Below, one piece after another: positions 26,534-34,997 of a DNA stretch of 64,000 nt. A program made the translations under genes and the position numbers. The notes under the pieces were generated by a model that saw nothing but the letters and a program-made list of their open reading frames with translations, did not search any database and was not told the origin of the DNA. Source of the DNA: Marivirga harenae. GTDB taxonomy: Bacteria > Bacteroidota > Bacteroidia > Cytophagales > Cyclobacteriaceae. The stretch spans positions 1,943,501 through 2,007,500 of the forward strand of contig NZ_CP130565.1 of the NCBI RefSeq assembly GCF_030534335.1, in the 5' to 3' direction. Positions within the stretch are counted from its first letter, which is position 1. Each line of letters opens with the position of its first letter.

Positions 26534-27853
26534 ATGATTAAGAACTCATACGTATTTTTCATTTCACTTACAGCTGCCTTGGGTGGCTTTTTGTTTGGTT
26601 TTGATACGGCTGTAATATCCGGAGCAGAGCAAGCTATTCAAGAAATATGGGAGCTTTCTGACTGGATGCATGGCTTTTCTATTGCTATTGCACTTTACGG
26701 GACAGTAATAGGTGCATTAGCTGCGGGTTATCCCGCTAACCGTTTTGGAAGAAAGCCTATGTTGTTATTAATTGGCGTTCTTTATACGGTTTCAGCTTTA
26801 GGTTCAGCTTTAGCACCTGATGTGAATACTTTTATGTTCTTTCGTTTTTTGGGCGGCTTGGGAGTTGGGGCTTCATCTGTAATTGCCCCGATGTATATTA
26901 GTGAAATTGCTCCTGCCGGTAAAAGGGGAATGTTAGTGGCCTTATTTCAATTCAATGTTGTATTGGGAATCTTGATTGCCTATTTCTCTAATTATTTAAT
27001 TGCATTGGCAGATTTGGAAAGTAGCTGGAGATGGATGTTGGGGGTAGAAATAATTCCTGCCATATTATATTCATTATTGAGCATCCGCTTGCCGAGAAGC
27101 CCTAGATGGCTAATTGCCAACCGTAATGATTATGAGGATGCCAGAATGGTTTTAACCAAGACCGATCCTGAAAATGTAGATCATATAATCAAAAACATTG
27201 AAAAGGAGAAAGCGAAAATGGAAAAAAGGGAAGGCTTTTTCGCACTTTTCAAAAAGCAATATTTCAAATTTACTTCAATGGCTATTTTAATTGCTTTTTT
27301 TAATCAACTTTCCGGTATCAATGCCATTATATATTTCGCCCCAAGAATATTTGAATCTGCAGGTATAAGTACAGAAAATGGATTGCTGTCCACCATGGGA
27401 ATCGGGTTCATTAATGTGATTGCCACCATGATCGGTCTTTATTTGATTGATAGGATGGGTAGGAAATTCTTACTCTATTTGGGTTCCGTAGGGTATTTAA
27501 TTTCTTTAAGTTTGATGGCAATTAGTTTTAGCGGGGACGTAATTCCTTCTAACCTACTTCCCTTCTTTGTATTTCTATTTATTGCTGCGCATGCAGTGGG
27601 AAGTGGCTCTATTATTTGGGCCTTTATTGCTGAAATCTTTCCTAATAAGCTGAGAGCACATGGACAATCCATTGGAAGCTTTACCCATTGGCTATTTGCT
27701 GCCGTCATTGCAAACGTTTTTCCCTTTTTCGCAAATGCATTTGGTTCATCGTCCATATTCTGGTTTTTTGCTATAATGATGTTTATACAGCTTTTATGGA
27801 CTATTTTTGTGATGCCGGAGACCAAAGGACGAGAACTGGAAGAAATAAAATAG
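26534..27853 (+). CDS. MFS sugar porter family transporter
   Basis: A 12-helix major facilitator of the sugar porter family (XylE/GalP/AraE type), 439 residues. Signatures are GGFLFGFDTAVISGA near the start, RFGRKPML in loop 2-3, PRSPRWLI, the helix 7 motif NQLSGINAI, and the final PETKGRELEEI. It probably imports a hexose or pentose by proton symport. The ATG at 26534 with AAGGAAGG just upstream is preferred over the in-frame TTG at 26519. No sugar enzyme genes are adjacent. Confidence 0.9.
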   Translation: MIKNSYVFFISLTAALGGFLFGFDTAVISGAEQAIQEIWELSDWMHGFSIAIALYGTVIGALAAGYPANRFGRKPMLLLIGVLYTVSALGSALAPDVNTFMFFRFLGGLGVGASSVIAPMYISEIAPAGKRGMLVALFQFNVVLGILIAYFSNYLIALADLESSWRWMLGVEIIPAILYSLLSIRLPRSPRWLIANRNDYEDARMVLTKTDPENVDHIIKNIEKEKAKMEKREGFFALFKKQYFKFTSMAILIAFFNQLSGINAIIYFAPRIFESAGISTENGLLSTMGIGFINVIATMIGLYLIDRMGRKFLLYLGSVGYLISLSLMAISFSGDVIPSNLLPFFVFLFIAAHAVGSGSIIWAFIAEIFPNKLRAHGQSIGSFTHWLFAAVIANVFPFFANAFGSSSIFWFFAIMMFIQLLWTIFVMPETKGRELEEIK

Positions 27854-27949
27854 TAGCCATAAATAAAAATGATTTGGCTTTCATCACGGAAAATATTATT
27901 ATTGAATGTGGATAATTTAAAATATTTGATCATTTCTGATTCTACTCAA

Positions 27950-28023
27950 AAGCCGATCCCTCAATTGGAAGTAAAAAAATTTGAGCTACAGAATTTACAG
28001 CCGATATTTGACTGTTAGTTTAC
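27950..28023 (+). promoter_or_regulatory. Copy C of the shared cis-element, upstream of the isoaspartyl peptidase gene
   Basis: The main block (27992-28023, core TTTACAGCC-GATATTTGA-CTGTTAG) is 28/32 identical to copy B before susC. The accessory block AAGCCGATCCC (27950-27960) has the same 44-bp offset as in B. A TTTG at 27980-27983 lies 19 bp before GATATTTG, a one-mismatch -7 box. The dyad TTTACAG, 11 bp, CTGTTAG spaces its half-sites 18 bp centre to centre. The ATG at 28107 is 84 bp downstream. Confidence 0.7.
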
Positions 28024-28106
28024 ACATTTCTTCTTAGTACCGGGAGCATTACCACAGCAGCTCCTAAATATTGGAATTTAAGTTCTTAACAACATCACTT
28101 TTAAAA

Positions 28107-29030
28107 ATGAAGAAATTTGTATTGGCTATCCACGGAGGAGCAGGCACTATTCTCAAAAAAAACATGACCACTGACAAAGAAAATGCTTATCATGAGGCAC
28201 TTAGAGAAGCATTAGAGGCTGGGAATGATGTATTAAATAAAAAAGGAACTTCCATTGAAGCGGTTTCTGTTGCCGTTGCTATGATGGAAGATAGTCCACT
28301 TTTCAATGCTGGTAAAGGATCAGTTTATTCTAATAGCGGAAAAAATGAAATGGAAGCATCCATCATGGAAGGTGGTGATTTGAGAGCGGGAGCCATTGCC
28401 GGAGTAAAAAATATTAAAAACCCAATTCAGCTAGCTAAATCAATACTCTTTGATGATGATTTTGTATATCTCATTGGAGAAGGTGCGGAAGAGTATGCCG
28501 CGAAGAGGAAACTGGAAAAAGCAGCAGATGAGTATTTTCATACGCAATTTAGAAAAGATCAATGGTTGGCGGCAAAAGGAGAAGGCAAAGTACTGTTGGA
28601 TCATGATGCCGATAAAAAGTTTGGAACGGTGGGTGCAGTGGCCTTGGATATATATGGGAATCTGGCAGCGGCTACTTCAACAGGGGGCTTGACTAATAAG
28701 AAGTATGGCAGAATTGGAGACAGCTCAGTTATAGGTAGTGGAACTTATGCAAACAACAACACATGTGCTATATCATGCACCGGATATGGAGAATTTTTCC
28801 TAAGAGCCATAGTTGCTTACGATGTTTCTTGCTTGATGGAGTATAAAGGCCTAAGCTTAAAAGAAGCTTGTGATCAAGTAGTGATGAAAAAGTTAGTTGA
28901 AATGAAAGGGGAGGGTGGTCTTATTGCTTTGAGTTCTCACGGTGATTTTGAATTTAGTTTCAATTCTGAAGGAATGTATAGAGGAGTTGTTGGTTCTGAA
29001 TTAAGTTTAAAAACTTACATTTATAAATAG
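28107..29030 (+). CDS. iaaA: Plant-type isoaspartyl peptidase / L-asparaginase (Ntn hydrolase)
   Basis: Cleaves beta-aspartyl dipeptides, including in principle beta-Asp-Arg from cyanophycin, and L-asparagine. The 307-residue precursor has the family start AIHGGAGTI, SPLFNAGKGSV, and the autoprocessing site FGTVGAVAL with nucleophile T174, followed by GRIGDSSVIG and the substrate loop CTGYGEFFLR. There is no signal peptide, so it acts in the cytoplasm. I chose ATG 28107 because the family begins there; an in-frame TTG at 28071 would add 12 residues. The upstream cis-element is shared with the cyanophycinase and susC genes, which supports a role in the same pathway. Confidence 0.92.
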   Translation: MKKFVLAIHGGAGTILKKNMTTDKENAYHEALREALEAGNDVLNKKGTSIEAVSVAVAMMEDSPLFNAGKGSVYSNSGKNEMEASIMEGGDLRAGAIAGVKNIKNPIQLAKSILFDDDFVYLIGEGAEEYAAKRKLEKAADEYFHTQFRKDQWLAAKGEGKVLLDHDADKKFGTVGAVALDIYGNLAAATSTGGLTNKKYGRIGDSSVIGSGTYANNNTCAISCTGYGEFFLRAIVAYDVSCLMEYKGLSLKEACDQVVMKKLVEMKGEGGLIALSSHGDFEFSFNSEGMYRGVVGSELSLKTYIYK

Positions 29031-29106
29031 CGCTTAATTTCTTTTCCATTTCCTAAAACCTTTCCTATTATCAGGCTGTTACACTACCGTAATTAGAAAT
29101 TAAATT

Positions 29107-29757
29107 ATGGCAAAAAAGCAAACAGCAAAACCAATTGATATAAAAATAAAGGAAGCCTACGTGGATTTTGTTTTAGAAAATGGAAAAGAACCTGCTTCTA
29201 TCTACAAATTCGCTAAAGATTTGAAGATGAGTGAGGTAGATTTTTATAATCACTACAATTCCTTCAAAGCTTTACAAAAACATATTTGGGCAGATTTCCT
29301 CAAGGAAACGATCGAAAATTTACATTCCGAAGAATCTTTTGTGGAATATTCATCGCGTGAAAAATTATTGGCATTGTACTTTACATTAATAGAGGTATTG
29401 AAAGCCAATCGTTCTTATGCCATGATGGATTTACAGAAAATGCGAAAGGGAGATGTAAAGCCAGCCTTTTTGGAAGCCTTCAAGAAGCATTTTCATAAAT
29501 TTGTGGATGAAATTTTATTGCAAGGAAAGGAAACGGAAGAAATAATTGATAGGCCTGTTATTGGAGATAGATATGTAGAAGGTTTGTGGATTCAAACCCT
29601 TTTCATACTTCAATTCTGGGCAAATGACGACAGTAAGGATTTTGAAAAAACAGATGCTGCTATAGAAAAAGCGGTGAATGTTGCCTATGACTTGATGGGT
29701 AAAAGTCCTCTCGATTCCATGTTTGATTTTGCCAAATTCATATTCCAAAATCGATAA
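29107..29757 (+). CDS. TetR-like transcriptional regulator
   Basis: A 216-residue protein with an N-terminal helix-turn-helix region (about 10-55, ASIYKFAKDLKMSEVDFYNHY) of TetR type and an all-helical C-terminal domain of about 150 residues. Bacteroidota commonly place this regulator directly before an ABC1/UbiB-family kinase gene, as here with a 2-bp gap. The DNA-binding helix is divergent, and the ligand is unknown. Confidence 0.75.
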   Translation: MAKKQTAKPIDIKIKEAYVDFVLENGKEPASIYKFAKDLKMSEVDFYNHYNSFKALQKHIWADFLKETIENLHSEESFVEYSSREKLLALYFTLIEVLKANRSYAMMDLQKMRKGDVKPAFLEAFKKHFHKFVDEILLQGKETEEIIDRPVIGDRYVEGLWIQTLFILQFWANDDSKDFEKTDAAIEKAVNVAYDLMGKSPLDSMFDFAKFIFQNR

Positions 29758-29759
29758 TC

Positions 29760-31100
29760 ATGAGCGAAAGAAAAGAACAATCTCGAATCCCTATATCAAA
29801 AATTCAGCGAGCTAGCAAATTTGTAACCACTGGGGCAAAAGTTGGAGGGAACTTTATAAAACATTATTCAAAGAAGGCTTTCAATTCTAAGCTTGATCGA
29901 TCTCAATTGGATTTAGATAATGCGGAAGATATATATGAGTCCCTGAGTGAATTGAAAGGAAGCGCTCTTAAAGTGGCTCAAATGCTAAGCATGGATAGAA
30001 ATTTACTGCCGCCTGCTTATCAGGAAAAGTTTACCATGTCACAATACAGCGCTCCACCATTGTCTTATCCTTTAGTGGTAAAGACCTTTCAAAAAACGTT
30101 GGGTAAAAGTCCAGAAGCGATTTTCGATGATTTTACAAAGAATGCCGTAAATGCAGCTTCGATGGGACAGGTTCATCGGGCCACCAAGGATGGTAAAAAG
30201 CTTGCTGTAAAAATTCAATACCCAGGAGTTGCAGATAGCATAAGCTCCGATTTACGATTGGTTAGACCTTTTGCTACTCGCTTATTCAATATGAGTAATG
30301 CTGAATTGGATCATTACATGAGCGAAGTGGAAGGGAAATTAATGGAGGAAGCTGACTATGATTTGGAATTGAGACGTTCCAAAGAAATTACTGAAGCCTT
30401 AGCTGGAAAAATTGAAGGACTTTATTTCCCTAAATACTATGAAGAGTATTCTGGCGGACGAGTAATTACTATGGACTGGTTGGATGGAGTGCATTTGAAA
30501 GAATTTTTGGCAACTAACCCATCTCAAGAAACCAAAAACAAAATTGGTCAAGCACTATGGGATTTCTATAATTTCCAATTTCATGAGCTGAAGCAAGTGC
30601 ACGCAGATCCACATCCAGGTAATTTTATGTTCATGGATGATGGTACCATGGGTATTATAGATTTTGGATGTATCAAGGAAATCCCGGACGATTTCTACGA
30701 AAATTATTTTGCTTTGCTTAAGCCAGGATTTTTGCAAGATAAAGCAGAAATAGATAAACGTTTTAAGGCTTTAGATTTCTTCCACGAAAAGGATACCCCT
30801 GCCGAAAGAGAAATTTTTAGTGGCGTGTTTACTGAAATGATTGGTATGTTGAGCAAGCCCTTTCAATATGATATATTCAATTTTGGAAACAATGCCTTCT
30901 TCGAAGAAATATATGCCATGGGCGAACGAGTTTCTAAGATGAAAGAAGTACGAAATAGTAATGGTGCTAGAGGATCAAAGCATGGGCTATACGTAAATAG
31001 AACTTATTTTGGTCTATATAATATGCTCAATCAATTGGATGCGGAAGTAAAAATCACCAAGCCAGTTTGGTTGAAAGGAAGCACAGAGAAAGTGGCTTAG
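29760..31100 (+). CDS. ABC1/AarF/UbiB-family atypical kinase
   Basis: A 446-residue member of the UbiB protein-kinase-like family, whose members act as ATPases supporting quinone or lipid metabolism. The family-specific KxGQ-type motif is seen in ELKGSALKVAQML near residue 66. Further motifs are the nucleotide lysine in LAVKIQYPG, EEADYDLEL, the catalytic loop VHADPHPGNFMF and the metal-binding IIDFGCIKEI. It is coupled to the TetR-like gene and followed by a strong terminator. Confidence 0.88.
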   Translation: MSERKEQSRIPISKIQRASKFVTTGAKVGGNFIKHYSKKAFNSKLDRSQLDLDNAEDIYESLSELKGSALKVAQMLSMDRNLLPPAYQEKFTMSQYSAPPLSYPLVVKTFQKTLGKSPEAIFDDFTKNAVNAASMGQVHRATKDGKKLAVKIQYPGVADSISSDLRLVRPFATRLFNMSNAELDHYMSEVEGKLMEEADYDLELRRSKEITEALAGKIEGLYFPKYYEEYSGGRVITMDWLDGVHLKEFLATNPSQETKNKIGQALWDFYNFQFHELKQVHADPHPGNFMFMDDGTMGIIDFGCIKEIPDDFYENYFALLKPGFLQDKAEIDKRFKALDFFHEKDTPAEREIFSGVFTEMIGMLSKPFQYDIFNFGNNAFFEEIYAMGERVSKMKEVRNSNGARGSKHGLYVNRTYFGLYNMLNQLDAEVKITKPVWLKGSTEKVA

Positions 31101-31140
31101 GCGATCATCTTGTTCCTTTTATGGTTAAAAATAAATGTAT

Positions 31141-31174
31141 AAACCTCATTCATATTTTAATGAATGAGGTTTTT
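31141..31174 (+). terminator. Intrinsic terminator between convergent genes
   Basis: Perfect 13-bp stem (31141-31153 with 31160-31172), 6-nt loop, followed by a T-run. It lies 40 bp after the ABC1 kinase stop and 23 bp from the end of the convergent S9 peptidase gene. Confidence 0.85.
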
Positions 31175-31197
31175 ATTTTGAAGTGTAATTTAGGGAT

Positions 31198-33228
31198 CTA
31201 TTTATATTTTTCAAACCAGCCCGTGATGTAGGCAACATGTCTAATAATATTACTTGGTCTTGCCGTAATACCGTGTCCTGCTCCCGGTATTCTTACCATT
31301 TTACTTTCTACCTCCAGCAATTTCAATGCACCATAATATTGCTCAGTTTCACTCATGGGAGTCCTATAATCATTTTCTCCCGTCACCAAGAGGGTAGGGG
31401 TTTTTACATTTCCAACCAATGAAATCGGGGATCTCTCTAAATATTGTTGAGGATCTTCCCATGGCTTTTTATTAAACCAATACTGAGGATAATAATTATA
31501 GCCATCTGCAGTTAAACTAAAGCTGTACCAATTGATTACCGGCTTGCTTACAACCGCTGCTCTAAAACGATTTGTTTTGCCAATGCTCCATGCTGTTAAT
31601 ACTCCACCACCACTTCCACCAGTAATATAAAGTCGATTTTGGTCAATAAAGCTTTTGTCCTGCATCATGTCAACACCAGACATTAGATCATCATAATCTT
31701 CACTTGGATAATTATGATTGATGTAGCCTCCAAATTCCTCACCATAGGTAGTACTTCCTCTAGGGTTGGTATATAAAACTACAAAACCTCTTGAAGCCAT
31801 TAATTGAAGTTCCGGACTAAAATGAGGCCCATAGGCTAAATGAGGACCTCCATGAATTTCTAAAATCAATGGGTATTTTTCATTTTCATCAAAATCTGGA
31901 GGATAAACAATCCAACCTTGAATGTTTTTATCATCGAATGAAGATTTGAAATTAACCTCTTCTACTTTACCAATATTCTTATTTTGAAGGAATGTATCGT
32001 TCAGATTTGTGATGGTTCTATTGGCCATTTTTGTTGGGAAATGACCAACTGATAATTCTCCTGGACGTTGGGTGTTAGCCTTGGTGTATGCATATCTTCC
32101 GTTTTTAGCTATACTATAACTTCCACCTGAATAAGGTCTTCCGAAAGATCCATTTCCAATTCCTCTTGTGATTGTAACTGCATTTCCGTCCATTTTTAGA
32201 TTTGCCAAAACACCATTTCCATGGTCATCATAATAAGCGAATATGCTTTTGCTGTCTTTGGCCCAAGTCAAATTTTTGAAATCCCTATCTAATCCATGAT
32301 TGAGCTCTTTCGCATTGTTACCTTCAACGTCCATCACAAAAACATGGTCTAATTGATAACCCACAAACTGATCTTCATAGCTTAAATAGACAATAGACTT
32401 ACCATCTGGCGAAACAATAGGACTATGATGAGGACCCTGTCCTTCTGTTAATTGTGTTAAAGCTCCTGTTGCTATGTTGATTTTGAAGATGTGTGTGTTG
32501 TTTGGTTCTAAATCCGCCTTCTCAGATCGATTAGCTGAAAATACCAAATGTCTTCCGTCAGCAGTCCATGATGGGGCCGCATGATTGTAATCTCCGCTAG
32601 TCAGTTGGCGCGGAGCTCCTCCTGCTGCATTCACGATAAATACATGATTGTAAGCAGGTTCTAAAAATGAAAAATTACCATCTGATTTATAAGAAACTTC
32701 TTCTATTACTTTTCCGGGGGAAGCCCAATCTGCTCCCTTCGGAGGGGAGGGGAATTGTCCAAAACTTTCTTGTTTTTCAGGAACACTCATGTTGAAAGCA
32801 ATATGTTCTCCATCGGGTGACCAGGTGATATTTCCAGGTCCAGATGCCAGGTTTGTGACAGAAGCTGTTTGGCCGGTTTCCATCCATCTAACAAATATTT
32901 GAGAACTTCCTTCTTCCGCTGACACATAAGCCAATTTTTTTCCATCGGGCGACCAAATAGGCTGTTTGTAACCAGACTTTCCTGACGTTAACGGCATATG
33001 ATTTTCACCAGTAAAATCTATGATCCATAAATTAGTATATTTTCGATCAGTCATCACGTCAAATTGATTTCTTACATACACTATTTTTTCACCATCAGGA
33101 GAAATTTGTGGATCACCAACATATTGCAAATCGAATATATCCATATACTCTAATGGAGTTTTTTCCTGAGCATATGAAACCACTCCCAAAAGGAATAGGA
33201 AGGAAGTTAGCAGTAGAATTTTCTTCAT
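31198..33228 (-). CDS. Secreted S9-family peptidase (prolyl oligopeptidase / acylaminoacyl peptidase type)
   Basis: A 676-residue serine peptidase acting on small peptides, exported by a signal peptide (1-20, VSYAQ). An N-terminal beta-propeller built from PD40/WD40-like repeats (SPDGEKIVYV, SPDGKKLAYV, SPDGEHIAF) spans about residues 35-370. The C-terminal alpha/beta hydrolase domain has the nucleophile in TGGSGGGVLTAW, the aspartate in TGENDYRTP and the histidine in GAGHGI. The monocistronic gene has no obvious partner and is probably a periplasmic peptide-scavenging enzyme. Confidence 0.92.
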   Translation of the reverse strand: MKKILLLTSFLFLLGVVSYAQEKTPLEYMDIFDLQYVGDPQISPDGEKIVYVRNQFDVMTDRKYTNLWIIDFTGENHMPLTSGKSGYKQPIWSPDGKKLAYVSAEEGSSQIFVRWMETGQTASVTNLASGPGNITWSPDGEHIAFNMSVPEKQESFGQFPSPPKGADWASPGKVIEEVSYKSDGNFSFLEPAYNHVFIVNAAGGAPRQLTSGDYNHAAPSWTADGRHLVFSANRSEKADLEPNNTHIFKINIATGALTQLTEGQGPHHSPIVSPDGKSIVYLSYEDQFVGYQLDHVFVMDVEGNNAKELNHGLDRDFKNLTWAKDSKSIFAYYDDHGNGVLANLKMDGNAVTITRGIGNGSFGRPYSGGSYSIAKNGRYAYTKANTQRPGELSVGHFPTKMANRTITNLNDTFLQNKNIGKVEEVNFKSSFDDKNIQGWIVYPPDFDENEKYPLILEIHGGPHLAYGPHFSPELQLMASRGFVVLYTNPRGSTTYGEEFGGYINHNYPSEDYDDLMSGVDMMQDKSFIDQNRLYITGGSGGGVLTAWSIGKTNRFRAAVVSKPVINWYSFSLTADGYNYYPQYWFNKKPWEDPQQYLERSPISLVGNVKTPTLLVTGENDYRTPMSETEQYYGALKLLEVESKMVRIPGAGHGITARPSNIIRHVAYITGWFEKYK

Positions 33229-33308
33229 AATCTTAAGTTTTATTATTGTTACTTCTCAAGTTATGAATTTATTCAATTGTATTGATGGATATTATATTAA
33301 TGGTTTAT

Positions 33309-33338
33309 AAAAAAGGCCTCAAATTTATGAAGCCTTTT
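33309..33338 (-). terminator. Terminator of the prohibitin-like gene
   Basis: Read leftward, AAAAGGCTTC pairs with GAGGCCTTTT (one G-U pair) and is followed by a T-run (plus-strand positions 33338 to 33309). It lies just beyond the stop at 33361. Confidence 0.8.
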
Positions 33339-33360
33339 GGAGTGGGTATTAATTTAAATT

Positions 33361-34131
33361 TTATTGATTACCTGGAATAAGCATAGGGGTTTTACCATCT
33401 GTTATAATCACTTTTGCATTCGGGCTTTTGGCCAATTCTTTGAAAGCTTCGATACTTCTTAATTGAATGATGGCATCATTTAATCCTTCGGCCAAAATTT
33501 TCTGTGCATCTCTATTGCCTTCTGCTTCAATTCTTCTTCTTTCAGCTTCCTTGCGCTCAATTTCCAAAATAAAATCCATACTCATGGATTCTTGCTCCGC
33601 TTGTAATTTCCGTTCTATGGCGGCTGATAATTCACGTGGGAGTTCAATGCTTTTCATTAAAACTTCCTCTATGATGAATCCTCGCGGACTTAACACTTCA
33701 GTCATTCTTTCTTTAATTTCCGTTTCTATCTGCTTTCTTTTTCCCGAATGCATATCCTTGGCCATAAAATTGGCGGAAATATCAGAGGAAGCTGATCTGA
33801 AAACAGGTAGTATGGCATTTCTAACATAGTTTTGACCAATGTCTTCTATTATTAAAGGAGCCATGTCCTCTTTTATTCGATAAAGAATGGAAATTTCGGA
33901 CTGAATGCTTAGACCTTCTTTACTGGGCAGGCTAAGATTTAGTTCAAGGTTCTCGGTTCTTGTAGGGGTTTTGATCATCTTCGTAAAAAATGGGTTTATT
34001 CCGTAAAGACCAGCATAATATACATCAGGGTCTATTTTGCCAAGTTTTCTTTTTACGCCAACTTCACCTTGACGGACAACAGTACAACTACAAATTAATA
34101 GTGCAACTAAGGGAATCATTAGATTTTTCAT
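33361..34131 (-). CDS. SPFH/prohibitin-family lipoprotein
   Basis: A 256-residue band-7 (SPFH) protein. The start is a lipoprotein signal with lipobox LLICSC, so it is anchored by lipid rather than a transmembrane helix. It has the prohibitin-type segment GEVGVKRKLGKI and YAGLYGINPFF near residues 22-50, and a charged coiled-coil (residues about 175-225, IERKEAERRRIEAEG). Such proteins form large membrane-organising rings. It is monocistronic. Confidence 0.85.
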   Translation of the reverse strand: MKNLMIPLVALLICSCTVVRQGEVGVKRKLGKIDPDVYYAGLYGINPFFTKMIKTPTRTENLELNLSLPSKEGLSIQSEISILYRIKEDMAPLIIEDIGQNYVRNAILPVFRSASSDISANFMAKDMHSGKRKQIETEIKERMTEVLSPRGFIIEEVLMKSIELPRELSAAIERKLQAEQESMSMDFILEIERKEAERRRIEAEGNRDAQKILAEGLNDAIIQLRSIEAFKELAKSPNAKVIITDGKTPMLIPGNQ

Positions 34132-34190
34132 GGGTTTCTAGTTTTTTCCATTTACAACCAATAATTATACCGATGTGTTAAGTATTTAGT

Positions 34191-34616
34191 ATGTTATATT
34201 GTACGGAAATGATGAGTGAACAAGAAAAATTAGAATTAGAGACCAATTATGCCATGAAAGTAGTATTTGAGGGTTTTCTTTTTGATCAAATTAGGACAGA
34301 GTTAGAAGAAAAGGGCCTGCACGAAAAGCAGATTGCAAGTATAATTAAGGAGGTTGATGATATTGATTTATTAAATTCCGTTGAACCTAAGCTTGCAAAG
34401 AGAAGATTTAAATACGAAAAATCTGGGGCAGGCATTTTGGTTACAATGGCACTTTGCTTATTCTATTTAGCATATAGTTACGAAATGATTAAATTGGAAA
34501 ATTTAGAATTTGGACTTGTAACGGTATTTTTACTTACGCTTTCCTTTATATTTTATAAAAAGGTAAAAAAGCCGCAAGGAAAATTTGTAAATAAAAATAA
34601 ATTCAAGAATGATTAA
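34191..34616 (+). CDS. Hypothetical two-helix membrane protein
   Basis: The 141-residue frame has a charged helical N-terminal half (about 1-80), two hydrophobic segments (about 84-101 and 107-123) and a basic tail (KKVKKPQGKFVNKNK). Translation may instead start at the ATG codons at 34209 or 34212, giving the more usual beginning MSEQEKLE. No family is recognised. Confidence 0.65.
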   Translation: MLYCTEMMSEQEKLELETNYAMKVVFEGFLFDQIRTELEEKGLHEKQIASIIKEVDDIDLLNSVEPKLAKRRFKYEKSGAGILVTMALCLFYLAYSYEMIKLENLEFGLVTVFLLTLSFIFYKKVKKPQGKFVNKNKFKND

Positions 34617-34676
34617 TGAATTCCTGATTTTCGAATCTTGTCCTTTTTGATTAATTTGTTAACAAATTTTAAGGTC

Positions 34677-34997
34677 ATGGCAGAAAGAAAATATAAAAGC
34701 TTTAAAGAGTTTTATCCATACTACTTAACCGAACACCAAGACCCTACTTGTAGGAAATTGCATTTTATAGGTACCGCTTTATTGTTTGGTGTTTTAGCTT
34801 GGGCTTTGATTACCCAAACCTATTGGGGTTTAGCATTAATTCCCGTTGTAGGCTATGGTTTTGCTTGGGTAGGACATTTCTTTTTTGAGAAAAACAAGCC
34901 AGCTACTTTCATCTACCCACTTTGGAGTTTAGCCTCGGATTTTAAATTGTTCTTTCAGATTTTAGTAGGTAAACAACCACTCAATCCTCAGCGATGA
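34677..34997 (+). CDS. DUF962 / Mpo1-like protein
   Basis: A 106-residue membrane protein of the DUF962 family. It begins MAERKYKSFKEFYPYYL and has the conserved HQDPTCRKLHFIG (residues about 19-31) and GHFFFEKNKPATF (about 66-78), followed by a hydrophobic end. Yeast Mpo1 is an iron-dependent dioxygenase that shortens 2-hydroxy fatty acids in sphingoid-base breakdown, with conserved histidines like those seen here. That function is only a hypothesis in bacteria, though the window also encodes two alpha-oxoamine synthases. The start at 34677 is chosen over an in-frame TTG at 34638. It overlaps the end of the convergent symporter gene by 17 bp. Confidence 0.82.
   Translation: MAERKYKSFKEFYPYYLTEHQDPTCRKLHFIGTALLFGVLAWALITQTYWGLALIPVVGYGFAWVGHFFFEKNKPATFIYPLWSLASDFKLFFQILVGKQPLNPQR

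Noticed and set aside
27688-27915. Open frame overlapping the end of the sugar porter gene in another frame
   Set aside because: It runs inside the conserved porter C-terminus, has no recognisable motif or start signal, and is best explained as a shadow frame.
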